Source: Diphasiastrum complanatum (taxonomy: Eukaryota > Streptophyta > Lycopodiopsida > Lycopodiales > Lycopodiaceae). Taken from it: a DNA stretch of 64,000 bases. Within the stretch, counting starts at the first letter, position 1. Every line of letters starts with the position of its first letter. Positions 35,452 to 47,449 of the stretch are shown here, one piece after another. The notes beneath the pieces are model-generated. The model was not told the DNA's origin, did no database searches, and saw nothing but the letters and a program-made list of their open reading frames with translations. The stretch spans positions 54,403,677-54,467,676 of the forward strand of contig CM055097.1 of the NCBI GenBank assembly GCA_029204225.1, read 5' to 3'. Position numbers and translations under genes: made by a program.

Positions 35452-37119
35452 GTGAATAAAATCCTGTGATATGATTCTACAAATGTAATTTTTGACTTTC
35501 AAGAAACTAGATTTGAACATCTTCAACAATCTAGAAGGACCTACAAAAGATCTAGCTCACAAACCTAAGAATCAATCTTCACGGTAATGACTAGTCACTT
35601 GGAAACTTTGTTTTGATCACTAAGACAAAAGCACACAATCTTTGAATCAAATCACTAAAGAAATTAGATCCAATCGCCTATTGGAATCATCAAATACCAA
35701 TGACTCTTTCTTTTGAAAGTTGAAATGGATATGAAAAAGATTTGGCACCTAGATTTTCCTTTTCACTTGACTAGTTCTCTCAACACTTGATATTCTTGAA
35801 CAAAAGATGGGTTTTGTTTCAAATACATGAAAATCAAACTTAATCACTTCTTTTGGAATCACTCTTGACCCAAATGATCTCACACTTGAGATTTAGAATG
35901 AATTTGATTTGATTTGACAACAAATTATACCACCAATTTTTCACAAAGCTTAAAAAATTAGACAACTAGAGATTCACAAAGATCTCAACCATGCATGAAT
36001 ACTCAAATATGGACTCCTCCTCATTCTAGACATCCAATGGGATCACAAATTGACCCTCACACTCTCACAAAGAAAGTTGAATAGAACTAATTTGAGTTTC
36101 ATACATTCTATGTCAATTTTTGCTCAACAAATTGAATTCAATTACTCCTATTGGACACCAATTACTCTACTTTTTAAGACTTGGAATGAAATTTAAAATC
36201 AAAAGTTGTGATTTTTCTCACTAAGATATTGTGCTTCAAAGAGCTAATACCACTTAGAAATATTTGATCACCTAGGAGAAGACAAATTCTTCACCTATAA
36301 CAACACATAATGAGCTTCTAGGTCTTGCCCTCTACAAAGGAAGGAACTCTTTAGAAAATTGGATCTCTATCTACACATTTACCATAGACACCTTAATGAC
36401 TCTTTTCAGACCTTACAATCACTCAAACAAATTGAGTAGGGTTGAACAATGTGACTTGGATCTCAATCTCTTTTCTAGAATTCTCAATTTAAGCCAATCT
36501 ATGTTAAATTCTACAAAAGATTTGCATAGATGCTCTATATGCACTAGAAACTCTCAAAGGTTTCACTTGTAGGACAGATCCAAGGATGTTTTCTAGCAAA
36601 TTGATGCTTCTAAACTTGACCCTATCACTCTTGAACAAATCTAGAGTGATGGTACAATGGATTTCAACCTCTCACCTTGCATATCACTCCTTAATCTATG
36701 ATTTTTAGCGAAATCTCTCTCAACTTCAACATGCACTCAAAAAATCAGAGATAATCAATTAATGCACCTAATTCAAGCTTCAAATTTAATTTCTTGTCTG
36801 ATCTAATCCAAAAAATAATCAAGGGATTAGATTCTCTATAGAAAATGCTTGATTTTGCACCAAAAATCACTCAAATTGGGTATGTGAGTCAAATTCTACA
36901 AATCTTTGAAATTTCTCAGTCAAAACTGGAGCTATACGGACTCACACGTGTGAAAAGGATTCCTACAACTCACAACAAGATTTGGACCAAAAATTTTGAG
37001 AATAGCTATCAAATCAAATCCAACTCGCTACACAAAATTTGACTAGTTTCCAAAAAACTGCTAATTTTGGCTTTGATATGGATTAACCCTATCAATTTCA
37101 ACAAAACCTCTTGTAATAA
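35452..37119 (-). other. Element D leader, non-coding
   Basis: About 1.7 kb between the 5' LTR and the residual gag start. No coding region recognised. One G-box palindrome, CACACGTGTGAAAA, lies near 36943. Confidence 0.5.
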
Positions 37120-37131
37120 GCTCTGATACCA
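37120..37131 (-). promoter_or_regulatory. Element D primer-binding site
   Basis: On the minus strand TGGTATCAGAGC follows the CTTTCTCCACA end of the 5' LTR without a gap. It matches the initiator tRNA-Met type used by elements A and B. Confidence 0.9.
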
Positions 37132-37964
37132 TGTGGAGAAAGTACAAAAAGGACCAAGAGTGGATCCTAATCTGATCCTCAAGAGGGATTGGTCGTTATA
37201 TTACTTGATCTATCAATCTACTTCGGATTAAGATAAATCTAGATCAATTCTAGACACAAAATCCTAACAAGAACAATCATTAATTGTAGGTAAGTGTACT
37301 TTATGGTTTCACACGTGTGAAACACTGTTTGATTACGGACTCCAACCTGAAAATCAAGTACATATTGACAGAACCTCAAAACAATCAAAACAAATGTAGA
37401 CAAATGGAGAGAATCACTCAAAATTGCTTCCAAAACCAAGATTGGTGTCTCAAATTGATTATGGCCAAATGTGGCTCTATATATACAATAAGTGGGAGAT
37501 CATGGTACTGATCATCCCTCTGATCCCACATGTGTGAAGGTGCTTTGTCATATGATGATTCATCATGCAAAACTGACACTTGGACAAAACCTTCTATTTT
37601 GAGCACTTTTGGTCCATTTTTCTTCTATATGAAGATCTACTTGGAAATCTTCTAGAAGTCAAAATTTGCCTACTTCAGCTTATTCCACACATGTGAGTTG
37701 TCCTCTACACATGTGATATGACACCTAACCAAAGGATGTGGCTCATGCAATCAATAGATTGATGCCATGTGTCATATGTCTAGAAAACTAGTTTTTGGCC
37801 TTTTTAGCCACTAGAACTTGAATTAAATCATATGTACAACCCATATGATTATGGTACATGACAAGTACGCTACTTTCACACGTGGGAACAGGCTCCACAC
37901 ATGTGTAATCATCCTATATACATGATTTTTGGCCTCTACCAAGCTTATTTTTGCATTTTTCACA
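37132..37964 (-). repeat. Element D 5' LTR
   Basis: 833 bp. It holds the 18-bp perfect palindrome GTTTCACACGTGTGAAAC at 37306-37323 and at least four further CACATGTG or CACACGTG-like sites between 37526 and 37905. Confidence 0.9.
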
Positions 37965-38175
37965 AAAAGGATGAAAGGAACTAAAGAATATGATATCAAT
38001 TTGATATTGCGAAAGATATCAAGTATTAGAGCTTTTTGCTCTGATATCAAAATAGTATTAGGCCCTGATAGAGATCACAAGTATGATACTGTGATGGTTT
38101 AGATAAAGAAATAGTGAGCTACCATTGATACTATATTGGTATATCCTGATACCATGTTAGAATGCTCTGATACCA
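37965..38175 (-). other. Copia C leader and primer-binding site
   Basis: This continues the copia C leader beyond the inserted element D. The minus-strand word TGGTATCAGAGC (38164-38175) follows a TTTTTGACA LTR end. A second TGGTATCAGGAT-like word lies near 38144-38155. Confidence 0.6.
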
Positions 38176-38960
38176 TGTCAAAAATAGGTGAGTAAGAATG
38201 CGAAAACTTTTGGCTTCCAATGCATGACTACGTCTATAAAAAATTGAACAAAGCGGTAGTGATGGAAATCATGTTCAATCTTTAGCAACTAACTTTCGCT
38301 AGATACTAAGTGATTACGGAGCCAAACATAAAATATTGAATTCTCAGACAATTTCTATCAATTACAAAAGCAATACAGAGATGCATGCATTCTGACACAA
38401 ATTGAACGCAATAAGAAAATAGTATTGATTTTAAAAAACAAGATCATATGCTAATGAGTGCAAGACAAAAGCAGATAGAAACTGCGCACTCTAAAGTTGT
38501 CTTTGAGTAACTGAGAATAAGTCTGAAATAAGCAACTCTCCTGATAAGCAGTAGCACAATAGAAACTCTAAAATACATCTCTAAAAGATTGAACTAGAAT
38601 GCTCAAGAGAGTTCAAGCTTGAAAGCTTGATAGAGAGCTAACAACAATACTTTATGGTTGAGAACGATCTGCTTTGATGAGAGCGCAGGAAGCGTCGTGT
38701 AATAACACTCAACTCCTTCACAATTTACAATAACATTTTCAGATTGATAATTGAGATGTATGAACAACTAATTTATACTAAGTAATTAGGTCGTCAAATG
38801 CAATTGCCAGTTGGCTGGTGTCTGTTGGCATTCATCCAGTTCTTCTCAGAAGTTACTTGCTGATAAGCGGTGACAATTGGTTGTAAACAGCCTGTCTGTA
38901 TAAATGAACGTAAACTGTCATTCTGCATTAATGAACGTAAATTGCCACAGGTGAGAAATG
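38176..38960 (-). repeat. Copia C 5' LTR (outer boundary uncertain)
   Basis: Begins (plus) TGTCAAAAATAGG right next to the copia C primer-binding site, so it is the 3' edge of that element's 5' LTR in minus orientation. Non-coding. The far boundary was not found; it may run through the minisatellite to about 39370. Confidence 0.5.
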
Positions 38961-39200
38961 TGACACTTCATTTTTACTCGTGATTTTTGACAAGCGAAAA
39001 ATGCGAAAAAGACAACACTGCATTTTTGCACGTAATTCCTGACAGGCGAAAAATGTGAAAAAAAAAATGACACTGCATTTCTACATGTAATTCCTGACAG
39101 GCAAAAAAGGTGACACTGCATTTTTACATCCAATTTTTGACAGGCAAAAAATGCAAAAAAGACGACAATGCATTTTTACACGAGATTCCTGACAAGTGAT
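38961..39200. repeat. Minisatellite, five degenerate ~43-56 bp units
   Basis: Five repeats of a unit like GACACTGCATTTTTACACG followed by TAATTCCTGACAGGCGAAAAATGCGAAAA. Units start near 38961, 39013, 39068, 39111 and 39163. They vary by substitutions and poly-A length. Confidence 0.85.
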
Positions 39201-39402
39201 ACTATCGGGTTTGTAGAGATAGAAAATGCGACACTGTTGTCAAACTCTATGTATTTCTGCAGATTGTGTAAAAACACTTGTAATTCTGCAGATTGTATAA
39301 AGACACGGAAAAATTTGTAGAACTGGATAAATAGTTGGATGAAAAATCAATTAGTCGATTAGTAGGAAAGAGAATAATCCAACAAACATGTGACTCCACT
39401 TG

Positions 39403-41005
39403 TTAAAAAAATGACTTTCTTCGACTCAACACAAATGTAGAAGAACCATCTTCTTCATGAATGCACCTAGCAACATCTTTTTCCATATGATGAACCTTTT
39501 CCAAGGAAGAACCTTCACCATATTTATTGATGAAGTTAGCTCTTTCCTTACCTTTTGCATGCTTGCACTTTCCATGAAGAACCATTGAAGAACCATCATT
39601 ATCCTCATAACTAGCCAAGTTAGCACAAAGATGAACATCTCCAAGAAGCATATTAGATCTTGACATAGATCTAGCATAAGGAAGCTTGTTAGACTTTGCA
39701 TAAGGTCCACCAATCTTATTGATGCTAAAATGTAACTTTGGAAAGTTGAGACCAATCTCCTTTTCCATTCCATCCTTTTTATTAGCCATAACAAAAGCAT
39801 CAAGCTTGAAAAATTCTACCTTGTCTATTGCCCCTAGCAACCAAGATTTCTTCCTTTGTAATGAAACAAGCATCACCACCAGCTTTACCATGTATCCTTT
39901 CTCTATCATTTGACCAACACTTAACAAATTCTTTGAAAGTGAAGGATATAAAGAACACCATCAAGTCTTGCTTTCCTATTAGTAGAGAGACAAATTGAAC
40001 CAATACCTTCTTCAATCACACACTCACCATCATTGGCCATGTGAATTGCTTTCTTTGCTCCATCATATGTGACCAAAGATGTAAAGAACTCCTTGTAACT
40101 AGTCATGTATGAACTAGCTCCATTATCAATCCACCATGAATCTTTGTCACCTTCACTTAATATTAGACTTGAAGAACACATCAAAAGAGAATCACCACCA
40201 CCTAGATCCTCATCATTAGTAGTAAAGTTGATTTGCTTGCTACCTTCATCTCTTTGCTTCTTCAAACATTCATTTGCAAAATGCCCTTTGATGTGGCAAT
40301 AAAAGAATTTCAACTTAGACTTTTCATTCTCACCTTGATCTTGCCCTTTAGACCACTTGCCTTTGCCTTTTTCCTTGAACTTGCCTTTGATGAACATAAC
40401 CTCCTCTTCATAATGAGATCTTGATGTAGATCCACCTCCTCTTGATTGAAGCCCAAACTCTTCATTCACCAAGATCTCTTGCAAATCTATAGTACTTGGC
40501 AAAGTCTTCCAAATAGTAAAACTTTGAACAAGATTAACATGATCATCCAACAAAACATTAAGTATAGCTTGACCAAGTTCTACCTCCTTAATGCTTTCAT
40601 CAATACATGCTAACTCATCATTGGATGCTTTAACCCTCAAAACAAAAGCATGAGTACTCTCTTCCTTCTTTTGCAAACTTTGAAAGTTTTGCCTCTAGGC
40701 GATGTAGACTTGGATTCATAAAGCTTCTTCAAAGCTTCCCAAGCCTCCAAAGATGATGTGCACTTACCAATCTCCTTGAGAAGTTCATTGGTAACATTCA
40801 TCTTAATCATGTGTAGAGCCCTTTTGGCCCTCTTATCATACCTCATTTGATCTTGTTGATTTGCTGGTCACTCCTCCAAATCTACAACAATATCCAAAAC
40901 GTCATTCATTTCAGGAAGTGATTCCATCCTCACTTTCCACAATGAATAGTTACTTGAGGTAAGCCCATCATTGCATTCCAACATGAATCCACCACTTGTA
41001 GCCAT
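39403..41005 (-). pseudogene. Second family-B copy: gag-protease-start of ORFX
   Basis: Minus strand. Gag starts at 41005 (GGFMLECNDGLTSSNYSLWK) and is broken near 40870 and 40690. It resumes as HAFVLRVKASNDELACIDES and a basic linker. The knuckle remnant FYCHIKGHFANEC lacks its first Cys, as in element B. The protease site reads WWIDNGASSYMT, a change at the normally invariant Ser of DSG. After another frame change LLSVGQMIEKGY leads into LPYARSMSRSNMLLGDVHLCANL and LHGKCKHAKGKERANFI, collinear with the start of element B ORFX. It ends near 39403. The central part of ORFX and the LTRs were not found here. Confidence 0.85.
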
Positions 41006-41099
41006 GTTGCAATAACCTGATCTTCTTCTTTCAACCTGTTCCAAGGCTGTGAAGCAGTAGAGTGCTTTTTCAATGTTGAAAATGTTTGGATGCATGATA

Positions 41100-44000
41100 C
41101 AAGGTGGTACAATAGGCTGATCAGAGTAATTTCATGATTGAATACAGTTTTGTAAAAAGCTAGTCGAAAAACAAAATTTCCAGTTACTAGGTACTTAACG
41201 TAATTTTTTTTTGATTTTTTAGAAATCATTACATGTCATTGTTTATGCATGTCAGATGTTTCGAAATGGGGTGGTAGTTGTGAAATGGCCAAGTCGATAC
41301 TTTAAATCGATTTTCACAGTTTTGGTCCATATCGAACGGAATTTGGAAATCCCATTTACGTAAAATTTTGAAAGAATATTGGAACTTTTGATTTTGTTCA
41401 AATTTGTTGGTTTTTTATAAACAGAAATTGTTTGTAAAGTGAATGACCTTATTAAGATCAAATCAGTCAGTTTTATAAGGTCACATTACCTTTTACTTTT
41501 GGTTAAAGATTTTGAAATCTGTCAGCTAAAGACAACATTTCTTGTTTTATGTGATCAATAAAGACCAATAATAATGCAAGTCTTGTTGGAACGGTTTCTA
41601 TGCAGATCTACACGTAGATTTGCCAATAGTAGAGTGTGGCACTTAACTAGTGAACAATCAAAACTAATTGAATTACAAGTAGATAAAGTACTAATGACTC
41701 GAGATTGGTCCTTTTCCTAGCCAAATCTGGGGCTTTCAGTCTGAACCACATTTGGGAAGGGAGGAAGGAGATGAAGCCTGTGGTGTAGAGAATTGGTTGA
41801 CTGATTCGACTAGCAAAATAACAGATCTACGTGACCAAATTCTCCACCTGTTCCTTTTTTGCTTTCTTAATTATGTTGATCTACTTTGAATCTCGGAAGT
41901 ATAAGTGATTGTGAGAGTGGGTGCAAATGGAAATTAGGCTTTGAAATTGTATCTTTTAAACTGCCTCTAGAAATTTGGATTCATTTTTCCAGTGTTCATT
42001 TAGATGTCGAAATTCGAAGGGAAGAGGTAATGGCAGTCAGATAAAAATCCATTTCTGGAACCGTCTTTGTGTTGCAATTGGATTTGGATTAAATCCCTAG
42101 AATTTACAAATGAAAAGTAGTTGGAATGTATTCCATACAAGAATCTAGTATTTTGGATTCCTTTTTGAGACATTATAGAATGTTTCTTTATAATGACTAA
42201 GACAACCAAGAAAACTTCTAACTTTTGAAAGAATGAAATTATTTTTACCGATTCTGAAATGGATATTTCATATTTATTATAGTATTGTTTTCAGATATAT
42301 TGAGATTCTCCAATGTTCCTTTTGGTTCAGTGAATACACTTATCTCATTTCAACAGTATTTGAACGATATATTTCATCATACCTGGGTCAATGCGGAGCG
42401 GTATTCTTAGATGATGTTTTCATCTACAATGAAATGCTTAAGGAGCATGAGAGAAATTCAAGAAGTATCTCCTGAAATTGGTTTTGAATCTGAGCCCATA
42501 TTGGGATATAGGATAACCAATTAATCTTTTTAACTTTTTGGTAAGAAGATCTAGAAGAAAATGATCTTTTGGAGGAAAAGCTGGTGGTATGGGACATCGG
42601 TGATTCCAAACAGATTTTCTTGTGTGAGAGTGATTTGTAGACCGATGGTTAGTAGTTATTGTAATGTAATACTAATAGAGAAATCCATTGGTTGTTTGGT
42701 TCAGGGTATTTTGGGAAATTATGTCATATAGATCCGGATTCCAAATAGTATCTCATTATTTACAAAATTTGGAGGTCCTTAAATCTATTTCTCTTTTATT
42801 TGAACCTATACTTTTTAGAAATTTCTTAAACACGAGACAATTGGATTGAGATTCATATAATTCCTCCAGTGTGGAATTTTGTTCTAAAGGACTGATTATA
42901 ATTATATGAAATTATGATTTCTTCTTGAGTTCATTTTTTGACATTCAAGAGAGTGCTGCATGCAATTAGAACATTTCGGAAAATTTTCAAATTTCACTCT
43001 AAAAATTGCCAAACTTCCGACGACCATAACTTTTGCTACAGGACTCCGATTTGGTCGCTGTAAAGAACAGCACAAAGGGAGAGGAGGTTAGCAAGACACT
43101 CACCACATCATCTTGCCACCTGGGCATCACACGTGCGATATGTATTAGACTGAAATTACAGTGGGAGGGTGAACTTTTCTAGGGGGTATTGTCAAAAATC
43201 CAACTCCAGCCCAATATGCATCCAATTAGAGGTTACAAAGCACTCTTCTAAGATTTGTTAGAGAGGCATAGAGGCTTGCATTAGGTCCAGCAAGCAATCA
43301 TAAGCTATTTGCATTTATGGAGTCCTTCAACAAATATTGGTGCCTAAGCCTCCCAACTCCAATTTGGATGCATGATGGCTCAAATAAGAGGCAATCCATC
43401 ATATCTTTCATATCCAATAGGTTCAGACCACCAATTGAGAGCTATTTAAGCTCAAAAAAACCACAAAAATACACTATTTTTGACTTTTTGACACCTTAAT
43501 GGTGTCCAATCTTGACAGCCTTATGACCACATAATTACACCTATGAAAACGTGCAAGCAAAATATTAGCCATGTATTTTATGAATAACACCAAAAACATT
43601 GAAAATACCATTAAAAAACCATGTTTTTTTGACCATTTTTCAACCATTTTTGCAATTTTTTGTGGATCAAACCCACATGCAAGTGCAATCAGGACATATC
43701 TACTCTAATTCAATTACATAAAAGCACTAAAAGTTTTGATTTTAATCAATCATGGTTCATATAGCCCATTTCTAGCCCAAAAATCATAATTTTTAGCTAG
43801 AAATCACTATCTAAGTCCAATTTTGACTTTTCAATTAGCATGCAATCTTAGAATTAATCATAATGACTGGAAAACAACAAGTACAATTTTGAAAAACGTT
43901 CAAGATCAGTAGCTTTGATGAATTTCAAGCAAAAACATTGAATACTAGCTCAAAAACTACAAAAATTATATTCATACCTTGTGTTACTTCTCTTTACTTC

Positions 44001-44440
44001 TTCTTCTTAGGTGGTTTTCGCTTTGGAAACCTAGTGTTTTTGCCCGTTTCCAGGACTCAGTTATTTTCAGTTAGGTCCTCTAGTTTAGAACTATTTCTAG
44101 GCAGATCGTTTGTCAGTTGAACATATGTATTCCCAGCTTGTCAGTGGGATGAAATAGTTTTGTTCACTCCCGCTACATGCATTTACAAGCCATGTAACCA
44201 ATCCTTGCTCAACAGATTAGCATTCTGAATCAGAGAGCAATCTACAAATCTGTCTACTAAACTACTCTAAGAAATCAGGGAACAATACAACATCAAGATT
44301 AATCTACACAACAAAAACAAGAATCAAGAATGCTAACTACCTAACATCATTCTAGCATCCCAAGAATCAAGAAATACACCTCTCTTGATGCTTGGAATTC
44401 CCAAGAACAATCAAGGATAGGATTGTTAGTGAATATGCAA
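41100..44440. other. Unassigned; faint gypsy RT trace at 42305-42475
   Basis: Mostly AT-rich DNA without a supportable gene. On the plus strand at about 42305-42475 a very decayed gypsy RT palm can be guessed (FSEYTYLISTVFERYISSYLG then FLDDVFIYNEMLKEHE), aligned by its FLDD motif. Nothing recognisable lies between 42500 and 44440. Confidence 0.4.
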
Positions 44441-45004
44441 TGTTATGTCCATGGCCAATAAGTAGGATTTAGTATACTCCTAGACTTGGATACATGGTAC
44501 TCCAGTAAATCAAGCTGTTAGTTATGCCACGTCATACTAGATGTGACCTGAAAGTAACTAATGTCCTTGTGAGGCCTAGAACACATCAAATGGAGTTTAG
44601 ACGAGGTATGAGATCATGTATGCATGTGTAGAGTTATCAATAACAATTCTATGATAGTTGGTCCATTCTTAGGACTCTATTCTAGGTGAATCTATGTATA
44701 GGGAACTTAGGGCTATGCATGGCTATGTGCCCAAGTTGCTTTTGGCTCTATATATTGAGGCCAAACTCGCCCTACTCCTCATTATGATCATTGATTCATT
44801 GCCAGGATTTCACTCTACCTTCATGCTTCTTATTCTTTGGCTTGGGAGTGAAGCTTCTAGAGTTGATTGGTTGCTTCTACTTAGTTGGGTGGTTGCTCCA
44901 TAGTGTGTTTTTCATTGTGTTTTGTCTTGTAAGCAGGATCTTAGGGAGCTTCCCTTATATTAGTATCATTGTGTTTGTGATTTGTAAGCAGGATCTAAGG
45001 ATCT
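44441..45004 (+). repeat. Element F 5' LTR
   Basis: Starts TGTTATGTCC. It includes a TATATA box-like word near 44752 and ends about 45004, directly against RT coding sequence; the primer-binding site and leader are deleted. Confidence 0.7.
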
Positions 45005-45006
45005 AA

Positions 45007-45594
45007 GTGACTATAAAAAATAAATATCCATCACCCAGAATGGATGACCTTGTAGATTGCTTGGGTGGAGCACGATATTTCACCAAGATAGATCTCAGGA
45101 TATGGTACCATCAAATAAGAATTAAGTCAGAAGATGTCCAAAAGATAGGATTTCGTTCTAGATTTGGTCAATATGAATTCTTAGTGTTGTCATTTGGATT
45201 TACGAATGCTCCAACAACGTTCCAGCAAATGATGAACGATTTATTTCTTCCATATTTGGGGAAGTTTGTGGTTGTATTCTTAGACGACATTCTCATTTAC
45301 AGTAAATCCTTGGTGGAACATGTAGAACACTTAAAAATCATCTTGATGAAACTTCGTCAGGAGTTACTCTATGCTATAGAGTCCAAGTGTGAATTATTTA
45401 AGCAAGAGTTGCTTTATCTTGGTCATAAGATCACAATAAATGGAATCAAGATTGACGAGGATAAAACCAAGATTGTGATTGAGTGGCCAATTCAGAGAAT
45501 TGTGAGGCACATAAAGTCATTTTTAGGTTTTACACTTTTCTTCAAGAGATTTATTGAGGATTATGCTAAGTTAACAGACCACTTAATAATCTGA
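45007..45594 (+). pseudogene. Element F gypsy RT (partial)
   Basis: 195 codons of gypsy reverse transcriptase with the 5' end missing. Motifs in order: KNKYPSPRMDDLVDCLGGAR, FTKIDLRIWYHQIRI, FGQYEFLVLSFGFTNAPTTF, the catalytic VVFLDDILIYS (near 45275-45310) and the thumb LYLGHKITINGIKIDEDK, followed by SFLGFTLFFKRFI. The palm and thumb are complete but the fingers region is missing. The ATG at 45007 is internal and not a natural start. Confidence 0.88.
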
Positions 45595-45661
45595 CAAAAG
45601 GGTTTGTTAATAAAAAGAAAAAGAGGAAGCAATCTAGTCCGCTATTGTTTGAAACGAGGAA

Positions 45662-45960
45662 TTGAATCATTGTTTTGAGAAACTTAAAACAATGATTGTT
45701 TTAGCTCTCGTGTTACAAATTGCAAATCCAGATTTACCTTACGTCGTGAGATCGGACGCAAGTGATGTTGCAGTTGGAGCAGTTCTATTACAAATGGATA
45801 GGCCACTAGCGTTTGAGAGCAAAAAATTCACTGATCCTCAGTTGCATTATACTACGTTGGGAAAAGGAATTGTTTGCTGTAATCCATGCACTTAAAATCT
45901 GGAGACACTACTTGTATGGTAGTAAGTTTGTAGTGTATTTTTGTAATCCTTATAGTGGTA
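45662..45960 (+). pseudogene. Element F gypsy RNase H fragment
   Basis: VVRSDASDVAVGAVLLQ is the RNase H start with its catalytic Asp. RPLAFESKKFTDPQLHYTT and, after a frameshift near 45870, ELFAVIHALKIWRHYLYGSKF follow. The domain stops at about 45950, where integrase C-terminal sequence begins. Confidence 0.82.
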
Positions 45961-45988
45961 TAAGAAGGTTGCTGATTTTTTCCATGAT

Positions 45989-46510
45989 ATGCAAGAAATG
46001 TTGCAAGTGGCTAAGGATAGTATCCGAAGTGCTCAGGATAGAGCTAAACACTATACCGATCTTAAGAGATCTCCAAGAGATTTTAATGTTGATGACTGGG
46101 TATATCTTAGGATTCCAAAATATTATAAGATGTTACGTATAGGAAAGCATTATAAGTTGTCTACCCGTTATTGTGGACCTTTCAGGATTGTACGTAGAGT
46201 TTGTTCTTTGGCGTATGAATTCGATCTTCAAGAAAAATGGACTGCACACCCAGTATTTCATGTAAGTCGTTTAAAACTAAGTTTACATGATGGTAATACA
46301 GTTGGATCGGATGAGGATTTATCCTATTTGAAAGATTTGTCGCTTAGTGTACCTCTGGAACCTGAGAAAGTGCTCAGAACCAAAGATAAACAATTGAGGA
46401 ATCATTCTATCTCTGAGTGCTTAATTCGGTGGAAGGGTCGTATTGAGGATGATGATTCGTGGCAGAGAGTTAATAGCATAAAGAAAAACTTCCCAAAGTT
46501 TAGTTTCTAA
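45989..46510 (+). pseudogene. Element F integrase C-terminus with chromodomain-like end
   Basis: 173 codons: QEMLQVAKDSIRSAQDRAKH, VDDWVYLRIPKYYK, LSTRYCGPFRIVRRV, HPVFHVSRLKLSLH, then a linker and SECLIRWKGRIEDDDSWQR, the last resembling the end chromodomain of plant chromoviruses. The frame is intact from the first residue, but the integrase catalytic core is missing upstream. It resembles the fragment at 20897-21770. Confidence 0.85.
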
Positions 46511-46525
46511 GGATAGAAACAGTTT

Positions 46526-46539
46526 AAGGAGGGGAAGAA
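46526..46539 (+). other. Element F polypurine tract
   Basis: AAGGAGGGGAAGAA lies immediately before the 3' LTR start at 46540. Confidence 0.8.
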
Positions 46540-47000
46540 TGTTATGTTCATGACTAGTACATAGGATACAATATACTCCTAGTCTTGGATACACGGTACT
46601 CCAGTGAAACAAGCTGTTAGTTATGCCACGTCATACTAAACGTGACCCGAAAGTAACTAATATCCTTGTGAGGCCCAGAACACACTAAATGGAGTTTAGA
46701 TAAGGTATGAGACAGTGTATGCATGTGTAGAGTTATCAATAGCAATTTTATGAATAGTTGGTCCATGCTTAGGACTCTAATCTTGATGAATCTATGTATA
46801 GGGAACTTAGGGCTATGCATGGCTAGATTGCCAAGCTCTCACTCTATATTCATGTTTCTTGTTCCTTGGCTTGAGGGTGAAGCTTCTAGAGTTTGATTGG
46901 ATGCTTCTACTTGGTTGGGTGGTTTCTCCATAGTGTGTTATCCATTGTGTTTGTGATTTGTAAGCAGGGTCTAAGGAGCTTCCCTTATAATGTCTTGTAG
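46540..47000 (+). repeat. Element F 3' LTR
   Basis: Same start as the 5' LTR but shorter by an internal deletion near 46830. The end is placed near 47000, where similarity to the 5' LTR fades. Confidence 0.65.
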
Positions 47001-47449
47001 CCAATAATATGATCATCTGAAGTTTTGCAATTTTGTGAGTAAAATTGGTAGAATTTCGAATTGTTCTAATTGCATGCATGTCAATTTCCTATTTTGAGAT
47101 ATTGTGCTTGCATGGAATGTCTGCATGTTGATTCTCAAGGTGATTCTGACATGCATAAGTAGTTTAGATATGTTTTGAGTGGTTATACGCATGTATTCTG
47201 ACTAATAGATACAAAACTGGATTTTATAGCTGACAATTACCGTAGAACTTGATTTTACGTAAAATTTCGTAATTGTGAAAAATCAGTTTAATGTCGCATG
47301 TCTTGCATGCCTGATGGACATTAATGCAGTAAAATCAAGAATCGAACAGTGAATCAAATTTTCAATTTCGGTTGCTTAATAACTGACAGTGGTTTTTTAC
47401 GATTTTTTAGAAAACGCAATTTTTTTAAAATAACGGGCTTGAGTGTTTT
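47001..47449. other. Unassigned sequence
   Basis: No coding or repeat structure recognised between element F and the antisense gypsy integrase. Confidence 0.4.

Larger units (their letters stand above)
32617..37964 (-). mobile_element. Element D, RT-less LTR element
   Basis: Direct repeats at 32617-33450 (834 bp) and 37132-37964 (833 bp) are highly similar and run, on the minus strand, from TGTGATAAATGC or TGTGAAAAATGC to CTTTCTCCACA. The primer-binding site TGGTATCAGAGC follows the 5' LTR directly. The 3.7-kb interior keeps the first codons of a gag start and zinc-knuckle-like Cys pairs, but no protease, integrase, RT or RNase H motif. It sits in the leader of copia C, same orientation. The flanking pentamers (GAAAT and AAAAG) do not match, so the target duplication has been lost, or the boundary was altered by recombination. 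Confidence 0.85.
44441..47000 (+). mobile_element. Gypsy element F, internally deleted
   Basis: Two LTR copies in direct orientation start TGTTATGT at 44441 and 46540, each followed by ACTCCTAG(A/T)CTTGGATAC and GTTAGTTATGCCACGTCATACTA. The interior is only about 1.5 kb and holds parts of RT, RNase H and the integrase C-terminus. Gag, protease, the first part of RT and the integrase core are missing. The 3' LTR lacks about 85 bp, including the TATATATTGAGG stretch present in the 5' LTR (near 44755). LTR 3' ends are approximate. Confidence 0.8.

Noticed and set aside
38961-39200. Possible CRISPR-like array
   Set aside because: Repeats are degenerate with no unique spacers of constant length, in plant nuclear DNA; it is a minisatellite.
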